Position numbers and translations under genes: made by a program. The notes under the pieces are model-generated. The model did no database searches, had not been told where the DNA came from, and saw only the letters and a program-made list of their open reading frames with translations. Shown here piece by piece: positions 27,699-37,399 of a stretch of DNA of 64,000 nt. Source of the DNA: Rhodanobacter sp. A1T4 (lineage in GTDB: Bacteria > Pseudomonadota > Gammaproteobacteria > Xanthomonadales > Rhodanobacteraceae); contig NZ_JACHCP010000009.1 in NCBI RefSeq assembly GCF_014207185.1, forward strand, positions 186,001-250,000. Reading direction: 5' to 3'. Every line of letters begins with the position of its first letter. Position 1 is the stretch's first letter.

Positions 27699-28742
27699 AT
27701 GACAGCCCCCGACTCGATCTGCCTGCTGCGCACTTCCGCCATTGGTGACGTGACCCACGTGGTGCCTTTGGTGCGCACGCTTCAACAGGCGTGGCCGCAA
27801 GCCTCTTTGACATGGATCGTCGGCAAGCTCGAGCGCAAGCTGGTCGGCGACCTACCCGGTGTCGAGTTCGTCACCTTCGACAAGAGTACCGGCTGGGCCG
27901 GCATGCGCGAAGTCCACAAGGCACTGCGTGCGCAGCGCTTCGATGCGCTGCTGCAAATGCAGGTGGCGATGCGCTCCAATCTGTTGAGCCTGGGCATCAA
28001 GGCCAGACAGCGGATCGGTTACGACGCGGCACGCTCGAAGGATCTGCATGGTCTGGTGATCAACCGGCGCATTCCAGCGCGCAGCGGCGAGCACGTACTT
28101 GATGCGCTGGGCAGTTTTATCGAACCGCTGGGTCTGAAACAGACACAGGTGCGCTGGGATATTCCCGTTCCCGATGAGGCCCTAGCTTGGGCTGCCGACA
28201 CATTATCTGGCGATACACCGACCCTGCTGGTCAGTCCGACCTCCAGCCACGCGCTGCGCAACTGGCGGCCCGAGCGCTATGCCGCCGCCATGGATCATGC
28301 CGCTGCACGCGGCTGGCGTGTGGTGCTGATCGGCGGCCCATCGCCAGGCGAACGCGCGATGGCTGACGCCGTACTGACCGCCTGCAAACACGCACCGCTC
28401 GACCTTACCGGCAAGGACACGCTCAAACGCCTGATGGCCATGCTCGGTCGTGCACAGCTGGTGCTGACGCCGGATTCCGGCCCGATGCATATGGCCAACG
28501 CCGTCGGCACGAAAGTACTCGGCCTGCATGCGGCCAGCAATCCGGACCGCTCCGGCCCGTATTCGGACCGCCGCTGGTGCGTCAACAAGTACGACGAGGC
28601 GGCGCAAAAATACTTCGGTAAACCCGCGAGCGAACTCGCGTGGGGCAGCAAAATCGAGCGGCCTGGCGTGATGGATCTGATCAGCGTGGACGACGTGATC
28701 GAGCGCTTCGAAGCCGCCGCGCTCGATCTTGGCCTGGCCTGA
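27699..28742 (+). CDS. Heptosyltransferase-family glycosyltransferase (GT9, WaaC-like)
   Basis: The 347-residue GT9 enzyme probably adds heptose or a related sugar to the lipopolysaccharide inner core at the inner membrane. Motifs are ICLLRTSAIGDVTHVVP at the N-terminus, then LLVSPTSSHALRNWRPERYA, VVLIGGPSPGE and LTPDSGPMHMANAVGTKVLGLH. It is divergent from kdkA. Whether it is heptosyltransferase I or another GT9 member cannot be settled from sequence alone. Confidence 0.88.
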   Translation: MTAPDSICLLRTSAIGDVTHVVPLVRTLQQAWPQASLTWIVGKLERKLVGDLPGVEFVTFDKSTGWAGMREVHKALRAQRFDALLQMQVAMRSNLLSLGIKARQRIGYDAARSKDLHGLVINRRIPARSGEHVLDALGSFIEPLGLKQTQVRWDIPVPDEALAWAADTLSGDTPTLLVSPTSSHALRNWRPERYAAAMDHAAARGWRVVLIGGPSPGERAMADAVLTACKHAPLDLTGKDTLKRLMAMLGRAQLVLTPDSGPMHMANAVGTKVLGLHAASNPDRSGPYSDRRWCVNKYDEAAQKYFGKPASELAWGSKIERPGVMDLISVDDVIERFEAAALDLGLA

Positions 28743-28751
28743 TCGCCCGAA

Positions 28752-29150
28752 TCAAACCGCGCGGTAGTCCTGGTACGATTTTTCCTCGACCAGCTCCGAG
28801 CCAAGCTTGAGGTTGATCTCGCGCTTGAATGCGGCGCGCTCGTCATTGCGGAAATACACCGCACGCGCCAGCTCGATGAACTCCTGATCGAACGCCTGTG
28901 CGCGCTCCTTCACACGGATCGCATCTTCGATGTCCCACAGCGTTTCGTTGACGGCATGCAAACGCTCGCGCTCATCGGCGATGTCCGTGTGTGAGGCCGC
29001 GTCGTTGGCCCAGGTAGCGTTGAGCATGTCCAACTCGTTGCGTACGTTGGCAAGTTTGGCGTCATCAGTGATACGGCGTGACTTGATTTCGAGAATGGTG
29101 ATCTTGTCGATCAATTCGCCGTAGGACACCGGGGTCTGAATAAGGCTCAT
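28752..29150 (-). CDS. DUF6165 family protein
   Basis: This is a 132-residue soluble, charged, helical protein (start MSLIQTPVSYGELIDKITILEIK) that I assign to the DUF6165 family from memory. Its function is not known; relatives often lie near glycan genes. It ends only 9 bases from the end of the convergent heptosyltransferase gene and lies 23 bases behind the ammonia-lyase, so it may share that transcript. Confidence 0.75.
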   Translation of the reverse strand: MSLIQTPVSYGELIDKITILEIKSRRITDDAKLANVRNELDMLNATWANDAASHTDIADERERLHAVNETLWDIEDAIRVKERAQAFDQEFIELARAVYFRNDERAAFKREINLKLGSELVEEKSYQDYRAV

Positions 29151-29173
29151 GGGTAACTCCGCGAAAAAAGAAA

Positions 29174-31090
29174 TCAGTGCGACCGACGAAACGTGCCCTG
29201 CTGGACCAGCTCACACACCGTGCGCACCTCGCCATCCATCGCGCGATCGCGATGCATGAAATCGATGTGCTGACGCAATACTGCATGGGCATCGCGCACA
29301 CGCGTGCCCGCATGGAAATCACCGGTCTCGGCCAACGCCGCCGTAAGCTGCTTCACCTCGTTGACGAATTGCGCGTAATGCGGGTGATCCTCGCGCGGTG
29401 CGTTGGTGATCTTGTCGGCAATGGCCTGCCAGCCCGCGCGCGCTGCCAGCCGGCGTGCGGCGTTCAACATGGCCTGGCGGAAATCGAGCGCCTGCGCGGC
29501 AGTGTAGATTTCCAGCGCCAGCACATGACTGAGGTCTTCGGTCATCTCCAGCACGTGGCGCGCTTCGTTGGCGCCCATCGAGACATGATCTTCGGCGTTG
29601 GCACTGGTGGGTACCGAGTAAACGCTGGCTGGATGCGCACGCGTGGCCAGGTCGTTGACCAAGGCGGCAGCGGTGTACTGCACGATCATGAAACCGGAAT
29701 CGGTGCCGTCCTCATTTCCCGTGAGAAATGCCGGCAAGCCGTCATTCGTCGCCGGGTCGACCAGCTTGTTGAGGCGCCGTTCGGAAATCGATGCCAATAC
29801 CGGAATCGCCGCTTTGATGTAGCTCATTGCCAGCGCCAGCGGCATGCCGTGAAAGTGGCCGGCCGAGATCACCTGCTCCTCGATGAACTGCGCATCTTCG
29901 GCGTCGGGAAAGATCAGCGGATTGTCGGTGACCGAATTCAGCTCGATGTCGATCACGCGACACGCCTGTGCCCAGGCATCGCGCACGGCGCCGTGCACCT
30001 GCGGCATGCAACGCAGACTATAGGCATCCTGCGGTTGATGCTTCTTGCCGCCCTTGAACGGCAGGAAGCGGCTGTAGAACGCTTCGCGACCGTGCCGCTG
30101 ATTCGCAGGCACCCACTCCCAGCCAATATCGAAGCTCAGCGCCTGGTCGTCCGGCTCACTCCACGCCTCGGCGCTCCACGACTTGAAGCGCGGCACCAGG
30201 TGATACGGAATATCGATCAAGGTCGAACCGACAAGCAGGTCGCGTACGTTCGTCGCGGTTTCCACCTGCCCCGGATGCGGACGCAGCGCATGCACTTCCG
30301 GTCGCAGCGCGCCGCTGCGACCGGCGAATGCATCGAGCGTCATCGATGCCGCGAGGTCGGCGGTATCCAGCAATTGTTCCAGCGTATCCAGCGCCAGCGC
30401 GGCGGTGGCCAGCATCTGTGCCGTACCGTTATTGAGCGCCAGACCTTCTTTGAACGACAAGCGAATCGGTTCGAGCCCCGCGCGCTTCAACGCCTCCGCA
30501 CCGGAAACGCGCTCGCCCTGATAGAACGCCTCACCACCACCCAGCAAGACGATTGCCAGATGCGACAAAGGCGCAAGGTCGCCACTGGCGCCAACCGAAC
30601 CTTTCTCCGGCACCACCGGTACCACACCGGCATTGAGCATCGCGGTCAGCGCTTCGAGCGTGCTGACACGTATGCCCGAATGGCCGCGCATCAACGTATT
30701 GATGCGGATCAGCAACATGGCTCGCACCACATCTTCGCCGAACGGTTTGCCCACACAGACCGCGTGCGTGATGATCAGGTTGTGCTGCAGCTCTTCCAGC
30801 AGCGTGCCTTCGGTTTCATGTGGACCGCGTTTGGTCAGAGCCGCTCCAGGCAATTCGTCGCGCAGACGATGCGCGCCAAGCAGCTTGTCCGCGTTGCTGC
30901 CGAAGCCGGTAGTCACGCCGTAGGTCGGCTCACCGCAGCTGACCTTCTCGGCCAGAAAATCCGCGGCGCGCTGCACGCGCTTCAGGCCTGCTGAATCAAG
31001 CGAAACCTTGTTGCCGGAACGCGCGACGGCAACCAGCTGTGCGCGGGTGAGATGGTTGCCATCGAGAAAAATGGTGTCGGACTGGACCAC
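29174..31090 (-). CDS. Aromatic amino acid ammonia-lyase (histidine ammonia-lyase-like), long form
   Basis: This MIO-type lyase removes ammonia from an aromatic amino acid. The MIO triad is A168-S169-G170 in GSVGASGDLAPLSH; catalytic Tyr is near Y57 (YGVTTGFG). The substrate-pocket pair reads TH in NLIITHAV, closest to the SH of histidine lyases and unlike the HL of tyrosine lyases. At 638 residues it is more than 100 longer than HutH; much of the excess is an insert around 300-375 (SWSAEAWSEPDD to GGKKHQPQ) and a longer C-terminus. No hut genes are nearby. GTG at 31090 has GAGG 5 bases upstream. Confidence 0.87.
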   Translation of the reverse strand: MVQSDTIFLDGNHLTRAQLVAVARSGNKVSLDSAGLKRVQRAADFLAEKVSCGEPTYGVTTGFGSNADKLLGAHRLRDELPGAALTKRGPHETEGTLLEELQHNLIITHAVCVGKPFGEDVVRAMLLIRINTLMRGHSGIRVSTLEALTAMLNAGVVPVVPEKGSVGASGDLAPLSHLAIVLLGGGEAFYQGERVSGAEALKRAGLEPIRLSFKEGLALNNGTAQMLATAALALDTLEQLLDTADLAASMTLDAFAGRSGALRPEVHALRPHPGQVETATNVRDLLVGSTLIDIPYHLVPRFKSWSAEAWSEPDDQALSFDIGWEWVPANQRHGREAFYSRFLPFKGGKKHQPQDAYSLRCMPQVHGAVRDAWAQACRVIDIELNSVTDNPLIFPDAEDAQFIEEQVISAGHFHGMPLALAMSYIKAAIPVLASISERRLNKLVDPATNDGLPAFLTGNEDGTDSGFMIVQYTAAALVNDLATRAHPASVYSVPTSANAEDHVSMGANEARHVLEMTEDLSHVLALEIYTAAQALDFRQAMLNAARRLAARAGWQAIADKITNAPREDHPHYAQFVNEVKQLTAALAETGDFHAGTRVRDAHAVLRQHIDFMHRDRAMDGEVRTVCELVQQGTFRRSH

Positions 31091-31186
31091 GAGTGCCTCG
31101 CAAAACGGATGATCGAACGGGGATGATCGGATGTAGCGGAAACCGGCATGATGCTGGCGGATTGCAGCGAAAGAAATACGACCGAA

Positions 31187-32569
31187 TCAACCCATCGCCG
31201 CAGCCTGCTCCAACTCCACCCGCAACGTCTTGACCAGTTCGCTACGCGCCACTTCGAACTGATCCTCGCGACGCAGATCCTTGACCGTCACCACGCCCTT
31301 GGCAATTTCATCCTCGCCCAGCACGATGACGAAGCGGATACCGGCACGATCGGCGTACTTGAACTGCTTGCCGAGCTTGCCCCCCTCCAGCACCACCTCG
31401 GTGGCGACGCCAGCCGCGCGTAGCTCACCAGCTAGCGCGAGGTAGGCCGGCAGTTGCGCCTCGTCCATCTGCGTCACCAGCACGTCGACCGTACTCTTGG
31501 CCGTGCTGATCAAACCGGCGTCGCGAAGCTGCCAGTAAAGCCGCGTCAGGCCGATCGAGATGCCGACGCCCGGCAGATGCGACTTGGTGTACTGACCCGC
31601 CAGATTTTCATAACGACCGCCCGAGCAGATCGAACCAATCTGTGGATGATCGTTCAATGTAGTTTCGTAGACGGTACCGGTGTAGTAATCGAGGCCGCGG
31701 GCAATCGACAAGTTCAGCACGAAATGCGTTTCCGGCACGCCGAACGCGTGGATAAGGTTCAGCACTTCCTTCAGTTCGGCGCGGCCCTGCTCCATTGCTT
31801 CCGGCCCGGCGCCCAGCGCATCGAGATGGTCGAACGCATTCTTCAACGAGGTCGAGCGTATCTGCACGAAAGCCAGAATTTTCTGCGCGACATCGGCGCT
31901 GAGATTGAACGCCTCGCCGGTGAGCGTATCGCGCACATAATCCGCGCCGCGTTTGTCGAGCTTGTCCACTTCGCGGAGCACCAGCATCTGCTGCTCGCCA
32001 TCGACAATGCCCAGGCTTTCGAAGTAGCCACGCATCAGCTTGCGGTTATTGAGCTGGATGGTAAACGCACCGATGTTCAGCTCGCGGAACACGCTGTAGA
32101 TCACCGCCGGAATCTCGGCATCGTAGCGCACCGACAGCGCATCCTTGCCGATCACATCGATATCGCACTGATAGAACTCGCGGAAACGCCCGCGCTGCGC
32201 GCGCTCGCCGCGATAGACACGCTGCATCTGGTAGCGTCGAAACGGAAAGCTCAGCTCGCGCTCGTGCTCGGCCACATAACGCGCCAGCGGCACGGTGAGA
32301 TCGAAGCGCAACGCCAGCTCGGGCATGCCTTCCTTCTCGACCGCATTCAGCGCGCCAGTGGACTGAACGAAATACACCTGCCGCTCGGTCTCGCCGCCGG
32401 TCTTGGTGAGCAGCACGTCGGAATATTCGATCACTGGCGTTTCGATCGGCAGAAAGCCGAAACGTTCGTAATTGCGACGGATCACGTCGAGCATGCGCTG
32501 AAACGCGATCTGGTCGAGCGGCAGCAGCTCGAGCACGCCGGGCATGGTGCGGGCCGGGGTAAGCGCCAT
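31187..32569 (-). CDS. hisS: Histidyl-tRNA synthetase
   Basis: This class II synthetase charges tRNA-His (460 residues). It shows motif 2 [21 protein letters not shown], histidine-specific region [11 protein letters not shown], motif 3 [12 protein letters not shown] and a C-terminal anticodon-binding domain (residues 360-450). The start [12 protein letters not shown] lacks the usual KGxRD motif but begins at the same point in the fold. It is divergent from tRNA-Pro. Confidence 0.92.
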   Translation of the reverse strand: MALTPARTMPGVLELLPLDQIAFQRMLDVIRRNYERFGFLPIETPVIEYSDVLLTKTGGETERQVYFVQSTGALNAVEKEGMPELALRFDLTVPLARYVAEHERELSFPFRRYQMQRVYRGERAQRGRFREFYQCDIDVIGKDALSVRYDAEIPAVIYSVFRELNIGAFTIQLNNRKLMRGYFESLGIVDGEQQMLVLREVDKLDKRGADYVRDTLTGEAFNLSADVAQKILAFVQIRSTSLKNAFDHLDALGAGPEAMEQGRAELKEVLNLIHAFGVPETHFVLNLSIARGLDYYTGTVYETTLNDHPQIGSICSGGRYENLAGQYTKSHLPGVGISIGLTRLYWQLRDAGLISTAKSTVDVLVTQMDEAQLPAYLALAGELRAAGVATEVVLEGGKLGKQFKYADRAGIRFVIVLGEDEIAKGVVTVKDLRREDQFEVARSELVKTLRVELEQAAAMG

Positions 32570-32740
32570 GAAATCCTCTGCTGACTATGACAATGGGACC
32601 GCATGCCACGCGACTTCACGCGCAGCGGCAGCCGTAAAGATTAGCAGAAGGCCGGTCCGGTTCCGTAGCCGTTCGGTGCGACACGGCCATCACCGCTGTT
32701 GCCAAGCCTGCGGACGACGATTAAGATACGCGGCTTCCCA

Positions 32741-32817
<77 letters not shown>

Positions 32818-32827
32818 AATTCGATGA

Positions 32828-32855
32828 TCAAGCCGGCCTAGCGCCGGCTTTTTTG
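32828..32855 (+). terminator. Intrinsic terminator of tRNA-Pro
   Basis: AGCCGGC, loop ctagc, GCCGGCT followed by TTTTTT; begins 13 bases after the tRNA. Confidence 0.85.
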
Positions 32856-32879
32856 TGGCTACGTAGGCTTCGCGGTTGA

Positions 32880-33080
32880 TGATCTGCGGAACAGGGCAAT
32901 TGCTTTAATCGTACAAAGAACACATCGGCGTCAAAACTGAACTTCCCGCCAGCAACCACATTTTGGTGGCAAGCTCGAACGCATTGATGAATACGGGCTT
33001 GAACAACAAGGTGACCGATTCGAATCACAGCGGCGTAGCTAGCCGCCATACATAGCCGAGTAGATTGATTCCGCACTCTG
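32880..33080 (-). pseudogene. Broken fragment of a TonB-dependent receptor
   Basis: Read on the minus strand, this stretch matches part of the intact receptor at 33949-37233 (its FKPEFVNAYEFGTKN ... GGKFSLDADVFYYDYRNYQ ... QIDNRGS region). Here it reads FKPVFINAFELATK, then after a one-base loss NVVAGGKFSFDADVFF, then after a one-base gain YD, stop, SN and QIINRE. At least two frameshifts and a stop are needed, so it is dead. It begins just behind the tRNA-Pro terminator. The remaining sequence up to 33240 shows no gene. Confidence 0.75.
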
Positions 33081-33240
33081 AGCGCAGGCAGAAGCGGTGC
33101 TCTATGTGCGTACAAAAGATCCTCACAGAAGATAAAGGAATGGCCAGTATCGATACGCTTTTGTCAGTCACGGCGCATTCGATACATGGCCCTTTTATTT
33201 CAATGCTAGCGGCGGTAAAGAGCTGCCGCTTCCGGTTTGA

Positions 33241-33717
33241 TTAACCCTGTACGACCGGGCTGCTCGGCAATGAACCGCTGGAAATCGCGCAAACTCCCAG
33301 TGAGCCGCTGAGGGTGACGGCGCCACCGGGCTTGGTCACCGAGATGCTTGCGTTGCCCGAGCAATTGAAAACGCCAGCAGCCGTTACATTGACTCCCATC
33401 ACCGTACCCGTCCATGGACCGCTTCCTACGGGGGCACTGATCTGCCATGGCAAATTGTTTGCCTTGATCGATGTACATACTGCGCTGCCGGTAAAACTGG
33501 CAGCGGTCACCTTCGCACTGCCTGCAGTGTCCACTACAGTGAACGTGCTCGTGCATGGAAAGGAAGCTCCTAGATAGGAGAGATTGGTAGGTCCGGCACC
33601 AATAATGCTAGTACCGCTCGAACTTCCTCCGACGGTCCATTGGGCGAACGCTGACGATGCGCCCAATGTGCCTGCCAAGACCAGCAAACCTAACAGCAAG
33701 GATTTAATCGTTTTCAT
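33241..33717 (-). CDS. Small secreted protein, possibly PraB/alkane-oxidation-activator-like
   Basis: This is an exported protein of 158 residues with a clear signal peptide (MKTIKSLLLGLLVLAGTLG, cleavage after SSAFA). The mature part is Ser/Thr/Gly/Val-rich, probably all beta, with four cysteines that could form two disulfides (PCTSTF, AVCTSI, FNCSGN, GVCAIS). The pattern around CTSTFTVV, ASFTGSAVC and NNLPW reminds me of the PraB protein activator of alkane oxidation; that is a recollection, not a match I could test. It lies downstream of the receptor in the same direction, with 231 bases between. Confidence 0.7.
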   Translation of the reverse strand: MKTIKSLLLGLLVLAGTLGASSAFAQWTVGGSSSGTSIIGAGPTNLSYLGASFPCTSTFTVVDTAGSAKVTAASFTGSAVCTSIKANNLPWQISAPVGSGPWTGTVMGVNVTAAGVFNCSGNASISVTKPGGAVTLSGSLGVCAISSGSLPSSPVVQG

Positions 33718-33948
33718 GAATTTCTCCGTGATTAAGTAAGCAATCAACATGGGAATACGGCATAACCGATACAGACGTATATATGCCGCGGTCTTACGCG
33801 GCGGCAAGCCCACGCTCTTTTTGCGGGATGCCGTCAATCCTGACGCACACGATGTCACTGGTGTGAAAATCTTTGCCAGGAAAAGTGAATTTGTATTTAG
33901 CGCTATTCATGACCTATCCAACACCATCAATTTCAAATCATCTACGAA

Positions 33949-36900
33949 TTAATAAAATCCCTTACGAATGGACAGTCCGATAATCCTTGGATCCAACGTA
34001 AATACATTGGTCGTCAACCCGCTATCGGAACTGTTTAGGAATGTTCCGGTAATGGGCGTTTTGTCGAACAGATTCTTGACATAGAACTGCACAGTCAGAT
34101 CGTTCTCCGGATGCTCGTAGGTCAGTGAAATGTTGGCATTGCTCCATCCCCGCATATAGTCGATCGGGTCGTTATAGACACGTGCCCAGCTCGAGCTCTG
34201 GTGGTAATAATCAGCACGCAAGACCAGATCAGAATTACCCAGGAAAAAGGTGTACTGCGCACCAAGGTTGAAGGTACTGTGCGGCGCATTGGGCAACTCA
34301 TTGCCACCAACATTCGTGGAAATGCCTGCACCGCCGTTGGGGGCGGTTCGCGGATCGTAGACGACGCCCGTTTGTTGCGAGTATTGGGAACCCGCCAGGT
34401 ATCCGCCTTGAATGACTGGCGAGGTGGTGGTACACAATCCGGCCAAATAGCCATATATGCTATTGCCAGGTCCAATAAGCCCAGGCAGCACTTGTAGCAA
34501 CTGCGCTACGTCGGCGGCTGGGGCAATGCAAGACTGCGCAGCCTGCACGAATGGCTTTACCGTCACCCAGTCGGGATTGCCATCGGTCAGGTTCATCTGG
34601 TCGATCGAATACTGGTGGCTGCTGATGCGTGTGCCGAGCAAACCCAGATTCATGTCGGCACGAAAATTCCGTGTCAGCTGCCAGGCCGCCTGAAACTCCG
34701 CGCCCCAGGTCTTGGCGTTGAAGTTTTCGTTGAGCGAGCCTCGGTTGTCGATTTGCGACACCTGGTAGTTGCGGTAGTCGTAATAGAAAACATCCGCATC
34801 CAGGCTGAACTTGCCGCCAGTCAACACGTTCTTGGTACCGAACTCGTAGGCATTGACGAATTCGGGTTTGAACGTGGTCGGATTTGGGGTGATGCTCAAC
34901 AGCGTCGGATCATTGCCGATACCGGGTGAATTAGTGCCTCCGGCTACATAACCGCGCGAATATGAGGCATATAGCAAGGTGCTATCGGTGAACGACAAAC
35001 GTGGTGTCCAGTCCAATACGACACGACCGGTGGGCTCGGTCCATTCCTGGTTGATATTTGACGACGCCGGGTAGCCGTAGTTCACATAGCCGGCCCCGAT
35101 CATTTGCTCCGGGCCGTTTGGAGCCAACAAGAGCTGACTAGGAACGGGCGTAGTATTCTTGCGATCCTGCGTTAGACGCAAGCCTACGGTCAGTTTCAGG
35201 TCGTTGGCCAACTTCCAATAGGTCTCGCCAAATATGGCTGTGGACAGCGTGCTGGCAATATTGTCGCTACGAAAATAGTTGTGTCCTTGTCCATTGATAT
35301 TGTTGAGCGAATTGGGATCAATATAAATACATCCAGTGGTCGAACCCTGAGCGCAAGGCTGCGGAGGTTGACCCGGAAACCCATTACCTAGGTTATATTG
35401 TCCCTCCGCGATTGCGGTGAACACGTTGTTGAAGACGTAGTAGTTTTCATTGATGTGAAAGTCGAGGAAATTAGCCCCGATATTGAAGTTGAACGGACCA
35501 TCGAAATCGGATTGCAGGCGGAATTCCTGCGACCATTGGTGGCTATATGACTGGCTACGGTCCACTGCTAGCATCTGTGTCGAGGCCCCGAGCTGGGGAT
35601 CGACGAACACACCGTTTGGCGTTAGCCCGGGATAGGTCGATTCGGACAGCGGATTACCAAAGGTATCGAAACCCCCAAGCGTATTGCTGAAAACCGACAC
35701 GGATGGAAAGCGGTCGTAATCCTGCTCGGAGAAGTACGAGTCGCGCGTGAACAGTGTCTGCGAGACGAACTTCAGACCTGGACTGAGGTTGGCCTGAAAG
35801 TTGAACTGCACCACGTCATTCTTGGCGTTAAAGATGGGATCAAAGGTAGTGGCGATCGTGCGCAGGTTGGTTGACTGGGTAACGCCCGCATAGGGGTTAC
35901 CGTTCAATAGCGACAAGAATCGACTGAAATCGGGAGCAATGCCCACCGCAGTGAGTGCATTGCCGGTAAGCACCTCCGGCAAGCTGAGGCCATTGGGCAC
36001 GCCAAAGGCGCTCTGGCCGTACAACGAACCGTCCGTACAACCTTGGCTGAGCGTGGCCTGATCCAAAGGGTTTGTAACCGCAACCCCGTCCACCTCGGTA
36101 GGCCCGGGATCGGTGTGACAAAGCTGTTTGCCGGTGCGCGAGCGATCATCGTGTTCGCTGAAGTGTTCCCACACCAAGCTGGCACTGATGTCATCGTTGG
36201 GCTTCCAAGCTAGGCTGGCGCGCCCGCTCCACAAATTGCGTCCGTTGACGTTATTGTTGGTGACGCTGTTGTAATCGTAACCATCGCGATCCGTCCATGC
36301 GCCAGCAAGGCGAAAGGCCAGCGTGCTGGATACCGGCACGTTGAGCATGCCGCTGAAGCGCCGGCCATCGTAGTTACCCACTTCAGTCTTGACCCAGGAT
36401 TCGAAGCCGTCGAAGCTTGGCAGGTTGGGAATCATGTTGACCACGCCTGCTGTGGCATTGCGCCCGTACAGTGTGCCTTGCGGCCCACGCAGTACTTCTA
36501 CGTTGTCCACGTCAAAGTATTCCTGCTCGAACAGTCGATTGCGGATCAGCGGCGTGTCATTGAAACTCACCGCTACCGCCGGGTCAGTGGTAACCGATAA
36601 AGCCTGCGTGCCAATACCGCGAATCTGAAAGTTGTAGCTGGCGAAATTGGTCTTGGTAAAGCTCACATTGGGTGTGCTCGTAACCAGATCGGCACCGGTC
36701 TCGATCTTCTTGTCGTCCAGATCCTGGCCGCTGAACGCAGAGATCGCTATGGGCACTTTTTGAATGTTTTCAGTTTTCTTCTCGGCCGTTACAGTAACGG
36801 TGTCGAGTTGGGTGGCGTTACTGGCATCGGGTCCATTCGCCTGCGTTGAGGACTTGGGTTTAGCTGCTGTCGGCTTGCTCGCCCGTTTGATGACCACGGT

Positions 36901-37233
36901 TTGGCCATCAGTGAACTGATAGCTCAGGCCACTGCCTTTGAGGAGATCGTCAAGGGCAGCATGCGTGGAGACCGTGGCGTTGACGCCAGCGGATTTTCGG
37001 CCCGTTACAAGGGCGGGATCGAAAAGCACCTGCAAGCCACTTTGCGTATTGAATTGATGCAGCGCCTGATCCAGCGGACCTGCAGCGATATGGAAGGCGA
37101 CGCCCCCGCTAGCGGCGGGCGGCGATTGCGCCATGGCGGTCGAGCCGCCGAAGATGGCGACACTCAATGCCGCAGCCAGCAATGACTGGCGCAAGCATCC
37201 GTGGCGATGTGCTCCACGACGAAGTACGTGCAT
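33949..37233 (-). CDS. TonB-dependent receptor with N-terminal signalling (STN) domain
   Basis: This outer membrane transporter has 1094 residues. After a signal peptide (cleavage near AMAQ) comes an STN domain (about 40-115, FHIAAGPLDQALHQFNTQSG), then a TonB box-like VTVTAEK, plug domain (NVSFTKTNFASYNFQIRGIG, LRGPQGTLYGRNATAGVVN) and a 22-strand-type barrel ending in aromatic FY. With the FecI and FecR genes upstream it forms a surface signalling set: ligand binding is relayed to the anti-sigma factor. The ligand is unknown; the barrel type is the large Caulobacter/xanthomonad class often used for plant carbohydrates or phenolics. ATG at 37233 has AAGGGG upstream. Confidence 0.93.
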   Translation of the reverse strand: MHVLRRGAHRHGCLRQSLLAAALSVAIFGGSTAMAQSPPAASGGVAFHIAAGPLDQALHQFNTQSGLQVLFDPALVTGRKSAGVNATVSTHAALDDLLKGSGLSYQFTDGQTVVIKRASKPTAAKPKSSTQANGPDASNATQLDTVTVTAEKKTENIQKVPIAISAFSGQDLDDKKIETGADLVTSTPNVSFTKTNFASYNFQIRGIGTQALSVTTDPAVAVSFNDTPLIRNRLFEQEYFDVDNVEVLRGPQGTLYGRNATAGVVNMIPNLPSFDGFESWVKTEVGNYDGRRFSGMLNVPVSSTLAFRLAGAWTDRDGYDYNSVTNNNVNGRNLWSGRASLAWKPNDDISASLVWEHFSEHDDRSRTGKQLCHTDPGPTEVDGVAVTNPLDQATLSQGCTDGSLYGQSAFGVPNGLSLPEVLTGNALTAVGIAPDFSRFLSLLNGNPYAGVTQSTNLRTIATTFDPIFNAKNDVVQFNFQANLSPGLKFVSQTLFTRDSYFSEQDYDRFPSVSVFSNTLGGFDTFGNPLSESTYPGLTPNGVFVDPQLGASTQMLAVDRSQSYSHQWSQEFRLQSDFDGPFNFNIGANFLDFHINENYYVFNNVFTAIAEGQYNLGNGFPGQPPQPCAQGSTTGCIYIDPNSLNNINGQGHNYFRSDNIASTLSTAIFGETYWKLANDLKLTVGLRLTQDRKNTTPVPSQLLLAPNGPEQMIGAGYVNYGYPASSNINQEWTEPTGRVVLDWTPRLSFTDSTLLYASYSRGYVAGGTNSPGIGNDPTLLSITPNPTTFKPEFVNAYEFGTKNVLTGGKFSLDADVFYYDYRNYQVSQIDNRGSLNENFNAKTWGAEFQAAWQLTRNFRADMNLGLLGTRISSHQYSIDQMNLTDGNPDWVTVKPFVQAAQSCIAPAADVAQLLQVLPGLIGPGNSIYGYLAGLCTTTSPVIQGGYLAGSQYSQQTGVVYDPRTAPNGGAGISTNVGGNELPNAPHSTFNLGAQYTFFLGNSDLVLRADYYHQSSSWARVYNDPIDYMRGWSNANISLTYEHPENDLTVQFYVKNLFDKTPITGTFLNSSDSGLTTNVFTLDPRIIGLSIRKGFY

Positions 37234-37399
37234 GTGCTCCCCTTGTTTCCCCAATGCAGTCGGATGGCTGCCGGACTACAAGAACGTTGCAGTTCGGAGA
37301 AACCCCTAGAACTCTTTTCGCTCTTTCGGAGGGAGCCCAGCACGGCACGGGCAAACGCAGACCTGGCTAGGACGGCCTGGGCGGCTATAGGGTGTGCTT

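Noticed and set aside
29177..30994. A 605-codon open frame on the plus strand opposite the ammonia-lyase
   Set aside because: It mirrors a GC-rich gene whose family motifs are clear; its own product has no domain, and such antisense frames occur opposite most genes here.
32828..33115. A 95-codon minus-strand frame behind tRNA-Pro as a real gene
   Set aside because: Its middle matches an inner part of the receptor only after frame changes, and one end runs into the tRNA terminator; it is better explained as debris.
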